From positions 41,547,665 through 41,611,664 of the forward strand of contig NC_065570.1 of NCBI RefSeq assembly GCF_937616625.2: a DNA stretch of 64,000 nt, written 5' to 3'. This document shows positions 49,181 through 60,160 of the stretch, piece after piece (position 1 is the stretch's first letter; each line of letters opens with the position of its first letter). The notes beneath the pieces were generated by a model. It saw only the letters and a program-made list of their open reading frames with translations. It was not told the origin of the DNA and did not search any database. The translations under genes and the position numbers were made by a program. The stretch comes from Mercurialis annua (Eukaryota; Streptophyta; Magnoliopsida; Malpighiales; Euphorbiaceae).

Positions 49181-49649
49181 GTAAAAGGGGCTTTATATCT
49201 AATTATATATATTATATATATATATGTATGTATATAGAAATAACTAGAACGTAGATTACAGTACGTATTTGTGGCCTCTAAAATTAAGTGTTGAGGTTTC
49301 AATGTATAGAAAATATGCATATAGCCATCTAATAAATAGTTTGTTTTAATAATATAATAGCGTTTCTTTTTCTTTTTCTATAACAATTGGATTGGAAAGT
49401 CGAACGTACGTGTAACTTATAAGAAACATATATTTAGCTGCTTTCAAAAAGAAAATCAGCATGCACCATATTATTGAAAGATATAGAGTTTGATTTTCGA
49501 CACATTATTTGATTAATTAAATGTATAAATTAGATTGAGATTGTACATGTTCATACTTGAGTTCAATAGACATTTATATATAAAAGTGTGCAGGGTTGAA
49601 ATTATGATTAGAGTTTAGAGAGCATTAATTATATAAAATTGATTGCAGC
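49181..49649. other. 3' flank of the lipase gene
   Basis: AT-rich, with a TA microsatellite at about 49201-49235. An AATAAA poly(A) signal candidate lies at 49331. Nothing else is visible. Confidence 0.6.
49331..49336 (+). terminator. Candidate poly(A) signal
   Basis: AATAAA lies 150 bp after the stop codon, followed by a T-rich stretch. Confidence 0.4.
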
Positions 49650-50130
49650 TGAGAACAGCCTTTGCTCTATTTGTAATTAACCTTCCGGAGTCTCAAGATC
49701 ACATTCTCCTACATTGCCCCTTTGCTACCGCTGTTTGGAACAACATTTTGATTAATGTTAGTTTTTCTTCGGTTATGCCAAGCTGTGTGGATGATTTTCT
49801 GGTTCAATGGTGCTCCTTGGTGTTGAATGGTTCAGCTAAGAAGCTTTGGCATTCTCTTTGGGATACAACATTATGGGAAATTTTGGAAAAGTAGGAATCG
49901 GAGAATCTTCGATCAAAAGCAGTCCGGGGTTGATGATTTAGTCTTTCGAAGTTTTATCTCAGCGGGTTTCTTTCACAATTGTATTTTTCCTAATTTTGCC
50001 TACTCGGGTTTGGATTTCTACAGAAATCCAGATTGTATTTTGTTTCGTTGATTGTGCTTTGTTTTTCCCCGACCTCTTGAGTCGTAGCCTCTAGTGTGCA
50101 TTCTTTGTGAAACGCTATTGCGGGGTAATT
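49650..50130 (+). pseudogene. LINE 3' fragment (zinc-binding end of ORF2)
   Basis: The open frame contains ESQDHILLHCPFATAVW, the zf-RVT Cys/His segment. After a frame change it ends in a segment with YSGLDFYRNPDCILF, a homologue of YSGLDFFRNPKCILF at the end of the 15833-21790 LINE. The end CGTAGCCTCTA is also shared, so the two come from related L1 families. The RT and earlier parts are absent, as expected for a 5'-truncated insertion. Confidence 0.75.
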
Positions 50131-50162
50131 GATTTTATGGATCACTGCACTTTACAAGAAGT

Positions 50163-50447
50163 GCAAAATGGTAACGGAACCTCAAAACATGACAAAATGG
50201 TTATTAAACTTTTAAATTTGTGATTCTGAGAGGTTTTTAAGTGTTCTATGATCAAATTATACATATATAGTAATCAAATTTTGATTAAAAATGACAAATA
50301 ATACCTTATATTTGATACATACACATAATCAACAAAACATCGACTCGAATATTTTTTCTTCAGTGACCAAAAATCCTTCTATCTTAACAAAATCAAATAG
50401 TATAATAACCAAAATGTTACGTTTAGAAGTTCGGTCACCATTTTGTA
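50163..50447. mobile_element. MITE candidate with imperfect inverted repeats
   Basis: The left arm (GCAAAATGGTAACGGAAC...) matches the inverted right end (...TTCGGTCACCATTTTGTA) over about 60 bp with many mismatches. No clear target duplication. The motif style (protein-free, NNNAAAATGGT) is similar to that of the 63149-63550 element. Confidence 0.5.
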
Positions 50448-50625
50448 ATTTTTGAAAAGGTGATTTTAAAAATCAATTCATAAATACAGTTGCTATTTCT
50501 TGTGGCTTTCTATACTTACAATTCATAAAATGAATATATATATTATAAAAATACAAATTTAATAATTATATATTTTTTTAAAAAATATAAAGCATCATTA
50601 TATAAAACTATATATTTTCTAAAAC
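50448..50625. other. AT-rich spacer
   Basis: I see no feature apart from A/T runs leading to the target duplicate at 50626. Confidence 0.5.
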
Positions 50626-50630
50626 ATATT
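50626..50630. repeat. Left target-site duplicate of the 50631-62472 element
   Basis: ATATT matches 62473-62477. Confidence 0.85.
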
Positions 50631-53037
50631 TGTAGACACCTATTTTTCGGACATGTAAAAAGTGATAAGGAACTGAAGCGTCCAATGATGATTTCCAGAG
50701 AAATTTGTCCTAGTGACGAGCTTTTGATTTGCTTGCTGGAATCTAAGCATGCGTAATCTTTGCACAGCTGTAAACTTGGAGGATTAAAACGTAATTTCGC
50801 GTGAATAGCCATAAAAATCCAAAGAGATTGTAATCTAAGTCTAGAAATTGGACTAATTGCCATATCTTAGAAGTTTATGGGCCAATTTGCAAGTTTGACA
50901 GACTGGAATTGACCCTGACCAAACCCATAGGACCTTAATAGCCTTTTTTGATATTTTTAGGCACCAAAATAGACTTTTAGAACCTTTTTACTTAGCCATC
51001 AAGTGTAAATACGAATTAAATATGTAAAATCCTAATTAAATAATTAAAACCTAATCCTAAATACATCTAGAATTATCACTTAACACTTCTTCCACCCTTA
51101 ACCAAACTCTAGCTAGGACGAACTGATAATTGCACATAAGCTAACCCTAAACCTAATTAACCCCTATAAATACAGCCTTAAGCCAGCCTGGCGGAGGAGA
51201 CACAAACCCTAAAATTAACCAGTGGAATTCGGCCACCTCACACACACACACTAAAATGCAGTCCTAAAAACATTGAACACGTGTTGATTCTCCAAGAACG
51301 CAAGCACTGCACAAATTCGAAGCTGGATTTCGCATCCATTTCACCAGAAAACGAGCCAAAGACTCAGAACGGTATTTCTGAGGACCCTGTATATTGTTCT
51401 TTTGATTTTGCCATATTTTGCATGTATAATTGTCATAATTGCTGTATTTGTGAAAATTAGGATGCATGTTTAGCTTAAGATAGCTTATTTGCCATTCAAT
51501 AGCCTTAATCAATTTATTCGATGCTTTCAATTATCACCATAAAATTCGATGAAAAAGCATGTTAATCACTGAAATTAGCTGTTTTTAATGCTCAGAATCA
51601 GAAAACAATAGATTAAGTATCTTAGAATGCATGTTTCTAGGTGTTTTTAAGTAATTTTTGCTATGAACAAACCCTCAAAATAGTAGCTGCCCAGAAAAAT
51701 AAATTCGTGTAGATGAGCTTAAAACACTTAGATTATATGTTTTTTGGATTCCTTGTATGATTTTATGCGGTTTTGACTATTTTTTCATGAAAAACGGAGC
51801 TAAAACGAGTGAGAACGAAGCGAAACAAAAAAACCAGAACTACTGTCGACGCCACTGTGGCCGACAGCGCCGCCTCCGCCTTAAACTGCTGGCGCCGGCA
51901 CTCCAAGTTGGCGCCGTGCTCCTCCTTTCCCAGACTCCCAGACTTGCTTCACAGATCTTCCAGACTTGGATACAAACTTCCAGATGCGTTTTCGGGCTCA
52001 TCCGGACTCCGAATTAGGCTCAGTTTAATTCCAGAAATATTGTTTGTAATAGTAAATGGGCTTAACCTGATGTTTTTAGGGCCTTGAAGCCCGCTATTGT
52101 AATCTGCCCAGCCAACCGGGCCCACGAGTCCGAGGCCCCGCAAACCAGCAACTTCCAGAGCCGGTTCTCGGGCTAACCCAAACTCGAAATCGACTCCGGA
52201 TAAAACCAGTATAACCGGATCGACGAGACGCACAACTCTCGTGATCTGACCGAAGGCCAATTCGGACCAGACCTATTGTCAAAACCCGCACGAATGCCAG
52301 GCAGTCAAAGTCAACGAGGTTTAAAAGTATCTCTAACCTTGTATGTATATCCAACTGCCCATGAGCATGCTGATACTGTTTAATGCTTTCCAAAAGCATC
52401 CAAATCCAATAATTAACCGGTTAAAGGACTAATCACTCAAAATTGGCCCATTAATGCAAATCCAGCCCATCACTTAGACATCGTAGGACTAACATGAAAA
52501 AGTACTAACGGTTGTATAGGTTTTTCAAGATCGACTAATAAAATCAATCAATAACACTTATACATCCGGTTTTAGGCTTTGTGAACGTAAACTATCCAGA
52601 TCAGCCAGACTTATGCTACTTGCTAGAAACCTCTAAGGTTAGATGTATGCTTAAGAGTACCTGCTACTTGCCTCGAATGCAGTCCAGATCGAGTCATATG
52701 CGCGTCAAACGTGTTTACTTCTTTCATCACTGTTTATTTACAGCTTTCATATCATGTGAACTGCATATACTGTTGAGATGAGATATAAAATGAATATGTC
52801 CAGAAAATAAAGCCTGTAACTGATAAGCCAAGCGCATGAGACTCGGAGAGGTCCACGAACCCTTGTCTTTGGTCCGATGCACGATAGTCTTACCGGAGGC
52901 GAGTAAGGCTATCCAGTCAGTTAAAAGGAATTTCCTAGTTGAACTAGGTGGCAACTCCATTTTTTCAAATCATTTCCAGATCGAGAAGTCAGCCATAAGC
53001 CTTGGGCGAGCGGCCCTCGAACCTCGCTCCGCTCACA
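50631..53037 (+). mobile_element. 5' LTR (2407 bp) of the gag-only element
   Basis: It begins TGTAGACACC and ends CTCACA. The TATA box TATAAATA is at 51165-51172, followed by a (CA)n run at about 51238-51251. The LTR carries no gene; open frames such as 51949-52260 minus have no family features. Confidence 0.9.
51165..51172 (+). promoter_or_regulatory. TATA box of the 5' LTR
   Basis: TATAAATA in a CCCCTATAAATACAG context, a good plant core promoter, about 535 bp into the LTR. The 3' LTR has the same at 60544-60551. Confidence 0.6.
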
Positions 53038-53060
53038 GTAGCGACTCCACTAGGGACTAA
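53038..53060 (+). other. Primer-binding region
   Basis: GTAGCGACTCCACTAGGGAC follows the LTR end directly and resembles the GGCGACTCCACTGGGGA signature of Ogre/Tat. Confidence 0.6.
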
Positions 53061-54178
53061 AATCAACTGTTTTTAAAACATAAACATATAACATTTTCAT
53101 AATTGTTTTCAAAAACGGTTGCCATGGTCCTAAACCGCACGGTTTGCGCCTTATCGATCACCGGCTTTACTTTCCAGACATATTCGCACCTGTTGCATTG
53201 CATTAGAAATTTCTCTTCTCACCCACTCTCTAGGAGTCCCTATCCAGCCCCGATACTCATTGCCGCTCTCACGCTCTGGCTATGCACTCCACTGCCCAGA
53301 ACGTCTTATGCGGAGTAGTATCACTCACAGCCCAATACCTCGGTTGCTTGTACTCGTGATTGAGGAGACCTATCAAAGGTATATCTCTCTATGGAAGCCT
53401 TAAACCGGTTACTACCAAAATCCAATGACTCAGCCCACATGCATTTCAGCTTAGACACTACCCTCTAGGAATCAACCCAATATAATGATTGTACTTGAGG
53501 CATGGCTATCAATGTAATGATTCTAAATCCAATGTTTCAAAAACTACTATTTCAATCTCAGTCTTAGGTCCGGCCTAACAAATGTTCCAGCTTCAAAACC
53601 AGATTTTCAAAAACTTCCTGTTAGGCCAGATCTAAAAAGAAACAAATCTGATTAAGTGATACACCTTCGCTTAATCAAACCTGCAATAACCAGTCTAGTG
53701 AAAACTCATTTTGCTAGATACAGCCGCAGGGCTAAATCAAATTCCAGATTTCAATACGGACTTCCACGTCCACCCTACATGTTTTCAAACTCCTTCCAGA
53801 AAAAGGGACTTAGAGCCATTACATCGAAAAATGCTGCCTATCTACTTTAGAATTGTTAGAAGAGAGCTTTTTCTGCAGGAACGCTGACTCTTGCATTGCG
53901 ATGCGAGGGTCCAGACCAAACCACCTAGGAATAAGCCTCACCCGGAACGCGTGTGTGGGAGAAATAAGGTTGGAAGGAACAACGTGTCTCTATGATATCA
54001 AACTGTTCTATGTGCCAAACTTGCTATGTGCTACGTGTTCAAAACTAACTTTGCATCTCATGCATCTGCATATCATGCATCTCATGCATCAAGAATATAA
54101 AATTTCATATACTAACCCCTTGTGGATGCAGCCATATAGGAAATACATCTCTGACTGCTACTTACTGACATCTCCAAA
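53061..54178 (+). other. 5' leader of the gag-only element
   Basis: About 1.1 kb with no recognisable protein. Ogre elements may carry an extra frame here, but I see none. Confidence 0.5.
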
Positions 54179-55158
54179 ATGACGCACTACGATATCAAGA
54201 ACCAGTCCGCCATTCAAGCCGATGCAAGACAATCTGCTCCAGATTTTGAGCCGATCACAGAGGAAAGGAATCAGAACGTCATCCCTCTGAGCGCTCGATT
54301 GGGTACCCAAACAGCATCCGTGATGCTAAACATCAGCCAATTGCTAGCCGGAACCAGGACGTGGAAGCAACCAGAACATGAGTTTGCACTCCGAATGGGG
54401 CGAGAGATGAGGAACCAACCCTACATTTTAGAATTACTCGAGAAGAGGGCTAAAAGGAAGAAGTGTGAAGAAGGCTCTGCAGGATCAATTGGAGGGGCAG
54501 ATGAAAGAGATCAAGCATGCCCCAAGACCTACGAGAAAGATTTCGAAGAGGAGGAGTATATACCTTCTTTCAAATTGAGAAAACCACCCGCCTCTGTTTT
54601 CAGAAGACTGATAGAACCACTGCCGTTAGAAGAGTTTTGCAAAGAGAACGGATACTCCATAGATCAGTATAGAAGCTTAGAGCATCTGCATAGACCACAG
54701 AAGGGAATGCCGTCAAGCGAGAGGAGTTAGAGAGTCTAAAAGCTAACATGATTGCTGAATTGAGGACCGAGATGGAAACCTTCAAGCGTGAGATAAGAAA
54801 TGAAGTCGCAACCATGTTCGAAAATATGAACAAACAACTTGTTGTGCCAAGATCACCCATGGAAGAATGGTACAACGCCCAAAAGAGGATAAAAAAAGGG
54901 CTAAGCACGCAAGGGGCTCTTAACAGGAGGTTCTCCAAGTTTGAGGAATCCCTATCTGTCATATTCAAAGAGTTGAGAGCTCTGAACCTGATAGAGCCAA
55001 TAACAACAAGGATGGTACCTGATCCAAGTAGGCCAAGCTATATCGCCGATGCATACTGCCAGCTACACCAAATTAGAGGACATCATACAGATCATTACAT
55101 CACTCTCCAGGATAAGATTCAAGACCTGATTGACAATGGGATCATCTCAGAGCATTGA
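54179..55158 (+). pseudogene. gag of the 50631-62472 element, with one frameshift
   Basis: The first block (54179-54730, 183 codons) is polar and ends in a wrong-frame stop. The second block is open to 55158 and begins within a coiled-coil-like stretch (EELESLKANMIAELRTEMET). A single 1-nt shift near 54705-54720 separates them, so the protein was once continuous at about 326 residues. The C-terminus has YCQLHQIRGHHTDHYITLQD, which resembles the zinc-knuckle-like C..H..GH.T..C pattern at the end of Tat/Ogre gag, with the last Cys replaced by Tyr. No pol frame follows, only a stop. Without the shift it might supply a capsid or packaging function. Confidence 0.65.
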
Positions 55159-56783
55159 AGAGATAAGAAGCAATGACACTGCCCGTGCTTGGGGCATTCT
55201 TGGAGATCTGTTCTCCTTTACTATCTTTACCATTTTCAAGTTTTTTTATTTCCATTTTCCAGTACTTGAACAATTATGAACAATCTGTTTTATTTATTTT
55301 TCATTAAAAATCCAGAGCCAATGATGAAATATATTTTGCTCATTTATGTGATGTCTTGCCTGATGGACATGTTATTTTCAATAGCCATATATGCATGCAT
55401 TAATGAGATTGAGCTATGTCGTTAGCTCATTCAATAACCGGTACAAAGAAGTGAATAACTTTTAAAGATAATTCTTTCGCAAGAGACTTTACTCCTGAAT
55501 CATGAGAAAAAACGGATAGCTATCTTAAAGGGATAGCGGCTTGCAGGGTAGTGACCACAAGAGATCTCTCTCAGGTCTCTTGGCACAAAAAGATTTGGCC
55601 ACAAACCAGAAGTCTTACGCGACTCAAAGGCGTCCAGCAGTAGAGGCACACATTAGAACGGATGTCTAGCCCGGATAGGAATCACCACCAACAAAGAAGT
55701 CCACCACAAAGCAACAGCCCACCTATCTACGAGAGCGGGACGATCTAAAGAGTGGAAGAAGGGGTGCGCTACAAGACCTCCTCTAGACGCCTGTGATCCG
55801 CGTAAGACGCTCATAAAAAATAGTCAATTACAAAAATCTGAAAAGGACTAATTGATGACAAGGGTACAACCCCTTGAAACATAAAGTATCACAATTGTAC
55901 CGGCTGTTCAATGAGTTAGAAATATAGATCTCTTATCAAGCATGCATGCCATGATTATTGACCAGCGCATGTACCTAGAATGGACAGGCAACCGACCGTA
56001 AATTCTAAAGCACAATCTTTGAGACAATGGAAAATAATGATAATAATAATCAGATACACTTCCCAGTAGCGTCATGTATTCGTTGAAATGCGAATATACT
56101 GTCAAAAAGGAAACCAAACGAATCCTACAGGGCTAAACCTCATATTCAAAGCAGATGAATATAGTCGCCAGACTCTTTGCTAGAACATCCAATCTCCCAT
56201 CAGAAAACAAAACAAAATGCTCTAATGAGGGGACAAATTAGAGTCCAGAATGGAATATTAACGAAAAGCATAACCAATCTTCGCAAAATGCAAAGCTCAG
56301 AGATTTACAGTGCAGAATCTGGAGGCATCAAGACCACCATGTGATCTCACGAGACGATGAGTTCCCGACAATCAAAACATGACAATATGGTTTTCAATCA
56401 TCTAGAACAACCACATTGAGCATCATAGAGTTCAAAGCAGAAAAGGCCTCAGCTATCTGGAACAGCCGAGCGGAACATCGAAAATTATCGATCTGTCCAA
56501 AGCTAGACTACAGGAGCCAGATTAAGCAAAGCGAGAGGAAGACTCTTCATTGAACCATCCAGTTCCCCACCAGAAAACTGAATGCTTAAATGAGGGGGCA
56601 ATACTGAGTCTACAATAGATAAGCTCGGGAAAAATGAAAAATGGAGCCAATCATCGCAAATTTGAACTCCCATCAAGGCCTAGAATACCAAGTCTAGAAT
56701 GGACAAGAACAGAAAAATGAAAATGTGGTCAGTTTTTGCGAATTTGGACACCCCGAAAAGGCTCATAAATCTCCATAATTAGA
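55159..56783 (+). other. Internal stretch lacking pol
   Basis: No RT, RNase H or integrase motif is visible on either strand. Two diverged copies of a stretch with the pattern CATCCAATCTCCCATCAGAAAAC start near 56181 and 56551 (370 bp apart), and an associated AATGAGGGGGCAA follows each. This indicates larger-scale duplication inside the region. Confidence 0.5.
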
Positions 56784-57006
56784 GGCAGAAGACTTCCTCA
56801 GCCAGACAGCAGGGGGCAGAAGACTTGTACAGCCAGACAACAAGGGGGTAGAAGACTTCCACAACCAGACAACAAGGGGGCATAAGACTTCCACAGCCAG
56901 ACAGAAGGGGGCAGAAGATTTCCTCAGCCGGCCAGCAGGGGGCAGAAGACTTCCACAACCAGACAGCAGTGGGCAAAAGACTTCATCAGACAGATAACAA
57001 CAGAGG
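56784..57006 (+). repeat. Minisatellite, 31-32 bp unit, ~7 copies
   Basis: The unit GGCAGAAGACTTCC + CAGCCAGACAGCAGGG repeats seven times with 10-20% divergence. The minus-strand open frames across it (56763-57173) are produced by the repeat. Confidence 0.9.
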
Positions 57007-57079
57007 GCGGAAGAACTCCTTTTACTCGAATTTTGGAGTCTTAAGGTCCCCACCACTCTACAAGTACAGCAGGACAGGC

Positions 57080-57760
57080 ACCATACCGCCACAATCCAGA
57101 GACGGAAATCTGGATAGCAAGGGGCCATCGGAATCCCCACAATAGGCTTTCGTCCTCTTACAGAATCAAGCACAAGCCTCTGACCTCCTACAAAATCAGC
57201 ATAGGCCTAGAAACTCCACAAGCAGGATACGCTTCGAAAACCACATGCAACATGCCTCTACTGCCCGGAGAAAGAAATCTGGATGACAGCAAACGTCGAA
57301 GTTTTTTTAATAGGCCTCTTGTAGAGTCAGAATAGCCATGCCATTACTATCCCGTGGTGGAAATCCGGACAGCTAGGGGCATCGAAACCCTCATCACAGG
57401 TTTCAGGCCTTCTTCTCATCTAAAAGCATTATGCCTCTACCGTCCGATAGAAAACATCCGGATAGCACGGTGCATCAAAGACCTCGAGAAAGGCGTCGGG
57501 CCTCCTACCCCAGGAGAAATCAAAACAGGCTTCCAGCCCCCTTACCCAATAAGCATGCAGAAAAGGCGTCATGCCTTCCTTCTAGAGACAAAACGGGTTG
57601 CCGACCTCCTACCTCCAAAAGTACCCGAGACAGGCGTTGGGCCTCTTCCCTAGAATCAAGACGAGAGTATTTTAATACATGCGCGATGCCTCTACTATCA
57701 TGAGACAGAAATCCGGATAACAGGGGGGGCATCAGACCCCTCTCTATGAAAGTTAACAAA
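57080..57760 (+). repeat. Degenerate ~90-bp repeats
   Basis: ATGCCTCTACTGCCCGG-type starts, followed by GAAATCCGGATAGC and GGGGCATC, recur at about 57251, 57337, 57431 and 57686, with a related start near 57080. Confidence 0.6.
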
Positions 57761-57789
57761 CTTCTGCTACTACACAGCATGGGGCATCG

Positions 57790-58326
57790 GTCATGGGACT
57801 AAGGCCTCCCACGACTCAAATACTTATAGGACTACGAGCTCCCAATTACGGAAATATCACAGTACTATGGCGTTCCATTAGGTGAAAATCTCTAGACTAC
57901 GGATTCCCAATATTCAAGTACTCAGGGACAACGGGTTCCCACAATTCAAGAACTCCGGGACTACGGCTTCCCATAAACCAAAGGATCATGGGACTACGAC
58001 TTCCCACCAGGAAGACAATAGCAAGGGGGAGAAGATTTCCTAAATCAATTAGCGTGGGACTATGGCCTCTCACCATCCAAACATCACGGGTTCCCACTGT
58101 TCATATACTCTGGGACTACGGGTTCCCAATTATGAAAACATCATGGGACTAAGGCTTCTCACAATCGTCACGGGACTACGGGTTCCCAATCATGGAAATA
58201 TCTTGGGATCAAGGCTTCCCATGACTCAAAAACACTCAGGGACTACGGGTTTCCAATTACGGAAACATCTCGGGACCGAGGCTTCCCACTATTTGGTCAT
58301 CACGGGACTACGGGCTCCTAAACACA
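57790..58326 (+). repeat. Minisatellite, ~33-bp unit alternating in two forms
   Basis: GGGACTACGGGTTCCCAATT and GGGACTAAGGCTTCCCA forms alternate, each 27-34 bp, so the array is best seen as dimers of about 66 bp. About 14 units are visible. Confidence 0.85.
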
Positions 58327-58486
58327 ACAGAAGACGAAGAATTAGATAAGTTTTTGGAAACCAAAACAAGACATCCAGGACACGAAGTGACAATGAAGTT
58401 CAGCAAGCAAAGTATCCGCGCGTAGGGAAGGATGCACTGACATACAAGAAGGCTCTACAAAGGACAAAATTCTACTTGTCAGAATC
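58327..58486. other. Spacer between minisatellite and antisense exon
   Basis: Purine-rich, no feature seen. Confidence 0.4.
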
Positions 58487-58732
58487 CCAGTCCTACACCA
58501 GGGTCTCAGAATCTCCATCATCGCCACCGGAGAACTCATCGTCAGCATCGTCGTCGCACCCAGCCTGCACACCGTTAGAAGAAGAAGTAGGGTCTCTACG
58601 ACCACCACGGGCTCCAAGACCACGATCGTCACATCAGCAACCGCCAGGAAACCCAAGGGCAATATCAGCTCCATTGTCAGAAGGATCCAGCTCTGGCCGC
58701 TGCAACTTACGGCCCAGATCGTCCATGTAGTA

Positions 58733-58819
58733 CTGCAAGAAACTAGAGAGCAGTTAGAGCAAAATATTGCATACATGCATACATATAGAATAGATCATAT
58801 TGCATTTTGGCATTTTTAC
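58733..58819 (-). other. Candidate GT-AG intron (87 bp)
   Basis: On the minus strand GTAAAAATGCC begins it and TTTCTTGCAG ends it. Reading frame is kept across the join. AT-rich inside, GC-richer outside, as in plant introns. Confidence 0.45.
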
Positions 58820-59111
58820 CCTCATCTGTGCAGATACGGTATATAACTGACCTCTCCAGGCAACGGGTCATAACCTCCATCCCATTCTAGAACCAGCAGG
58901 CGCCAACCCTCTATCTTCAAAAGCCACCACCATAGACAGCAGGCGCAAAGCCTACGCCACCCGGAAACAACCAGAGTAGACAACCTACAAGCCAAACAAC
59001 GGGCCACTATGCATGGAAATACTCCCCAGAAACACCAGGCGCCGAATATCCATCTGACCCCAGAATAAGGACAAGGCGCCAACCCTACTCCAACACCAGA
59101 ACAAGCATTAG

Positions 59112-59395
59112 ACATCAGCTTCAAAAGCAGAAGATAGGGGGAACCATGTCTCCACCGGCCAAAAGATAAGGGGGCAGCAGGTCTCCGCAAACCATAAAAT
59201 AGGGGGGCATCAAGAATCCAACAGCAGAAGAACAAGGGACATCAGGTCTCTAACAGCAGAAGAACCGGGGGCATCAGGTCTCCGATAGCAGAACCGGGGA
59301 CATCAGGTCTTCACCAGCCAGAGAACCAGGGGCATCATGTCACTACCAGCCAAATGTCAGGGGCATCAGGTCTTTACTAGCCAAAAGTCAAGAAA
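59112..59395 (+). repeat. Minisatellite, ~31-33-bp unit, ~9 copies
   Basis: The unit GGGGGCATCAGGTCTCC + AACAGCAGAAGAACC repeats with variation. It lies inside the antisense frame, in a probable intron. Confidence 0.85.
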
Positions 59396-59950
59396 TAGAA
59401 GTTTCCCACAAGACAGGAACACAAACATGTATTCAAAATACACTGTCAAAGCAATACGACATCTACTATACAAGAATGTACAATCAACTCGTTGGAGTTC
59501 AACCCTTGTGACAACGAATCAAGGTCGCCATCCTAGCTCCCAAAGAGAATATCAGCATCGTCCGGAACCTGAAAGCCTGGCACGCCAACCGGAGGCAGCT
59601 CACATAGAAGACGGGGTAACACCGGGTTGTCCAAGTAGCTTCGTTAGGGAACAGATACAAACCCTGCCACAGTATAACCTCTGTGGTCCGGACAAAGAGC
59701 AGGGGCACGACGTCCCTCCCAGCACAGACAATGGCGGTCCCACGGGAATCATAAAAGAATTAGGCTGGATTTACCAACGAAAGACGCGCTTACCCAGAAG
59801 CAAGGACCAACAATTAGGGCCATGCATCAGATATCGCATGCCAAATCTCTTAGTAGTGCCCTGCAGCCAGCGAAGCCAAGTCTCCCCCGGAGGGATGTTC
59901 CGCACGAAGGGATCCGCAAAATACTCCAAGTAAGTTTACAAGTCAAATAC

Positions 59951-60160
59951 AGTTTAAACACTAACCAGTTTGTTGTATGTTGTGTACCCCAATACAGGCC
60001 AGCTCACTCAACTACTCTTTACAAGAAACTCCCAAACTCAGAGTCAGAATATAAAACATATCCCAGAATCTCAACAGCAGAAAACCTATCTCAGATAAAA
60101 GGCCGAAATCCTGAAAGAGTGCCAGACCGAATCACCCAAATCTGAGAAAACCTATCTCAA
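59951..60160 (+). other. End of the internal region
   Basis: No polypurine tract is present and the first 152 bp of the 3' LTR are missing, so a deletion has removed both. Confidence 0.6.

Larger units (their letters stand above)
58487..59950 (-). pseudogene. Antisense spliced reading frame in the 3' part of the gag-only element
   Basis: Read high to low, an open stretch (59940-59780) includes FADPFVRNIPPGETWLRWLQ and ends at a GTAAGC donor. A second stretch (about 59710-59499) includes TTEVILWQGLYLFPNEATW. A third ends near 58820 with LYTVSAQMR at a GTAAAA donor. An 87-bp intron (58819-58733, acceptor TTTCTTGCAG) separates it from the last exon, which starts YYMDDLGRKLQRPELDPSD, has one in-frame stop, and ends in an acidic tail (DDDADDEFSGGDDGDSETLV) at a stop near 58487. 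I do not recognise the family. Frame continuity across the 87-bp intron and codon-like composition argue for a real past gene. Exon joins are inferred. Confidence 0.45.

Noticed and set aside
51949..52260. Open frames within the large LTRs (51949-52260, 52094-52399, 61519-61833)
   Set aside because: They lie in LTR DNA, differ in frame between the two LTRs, and have no known domain.
56784..59395. Repeat arrays that could be taken for CRISPR
   Set aside because: Units are contiguous, vary in sequence, have no unique spacers, and lie in a plant retroelement with no cas genes.
59337..59933. Plus-strand open frame of 198 codons
   Set aside because: It has no domain and starts in the minisatellite. 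The minus strand here has better coding character with a splice donor.
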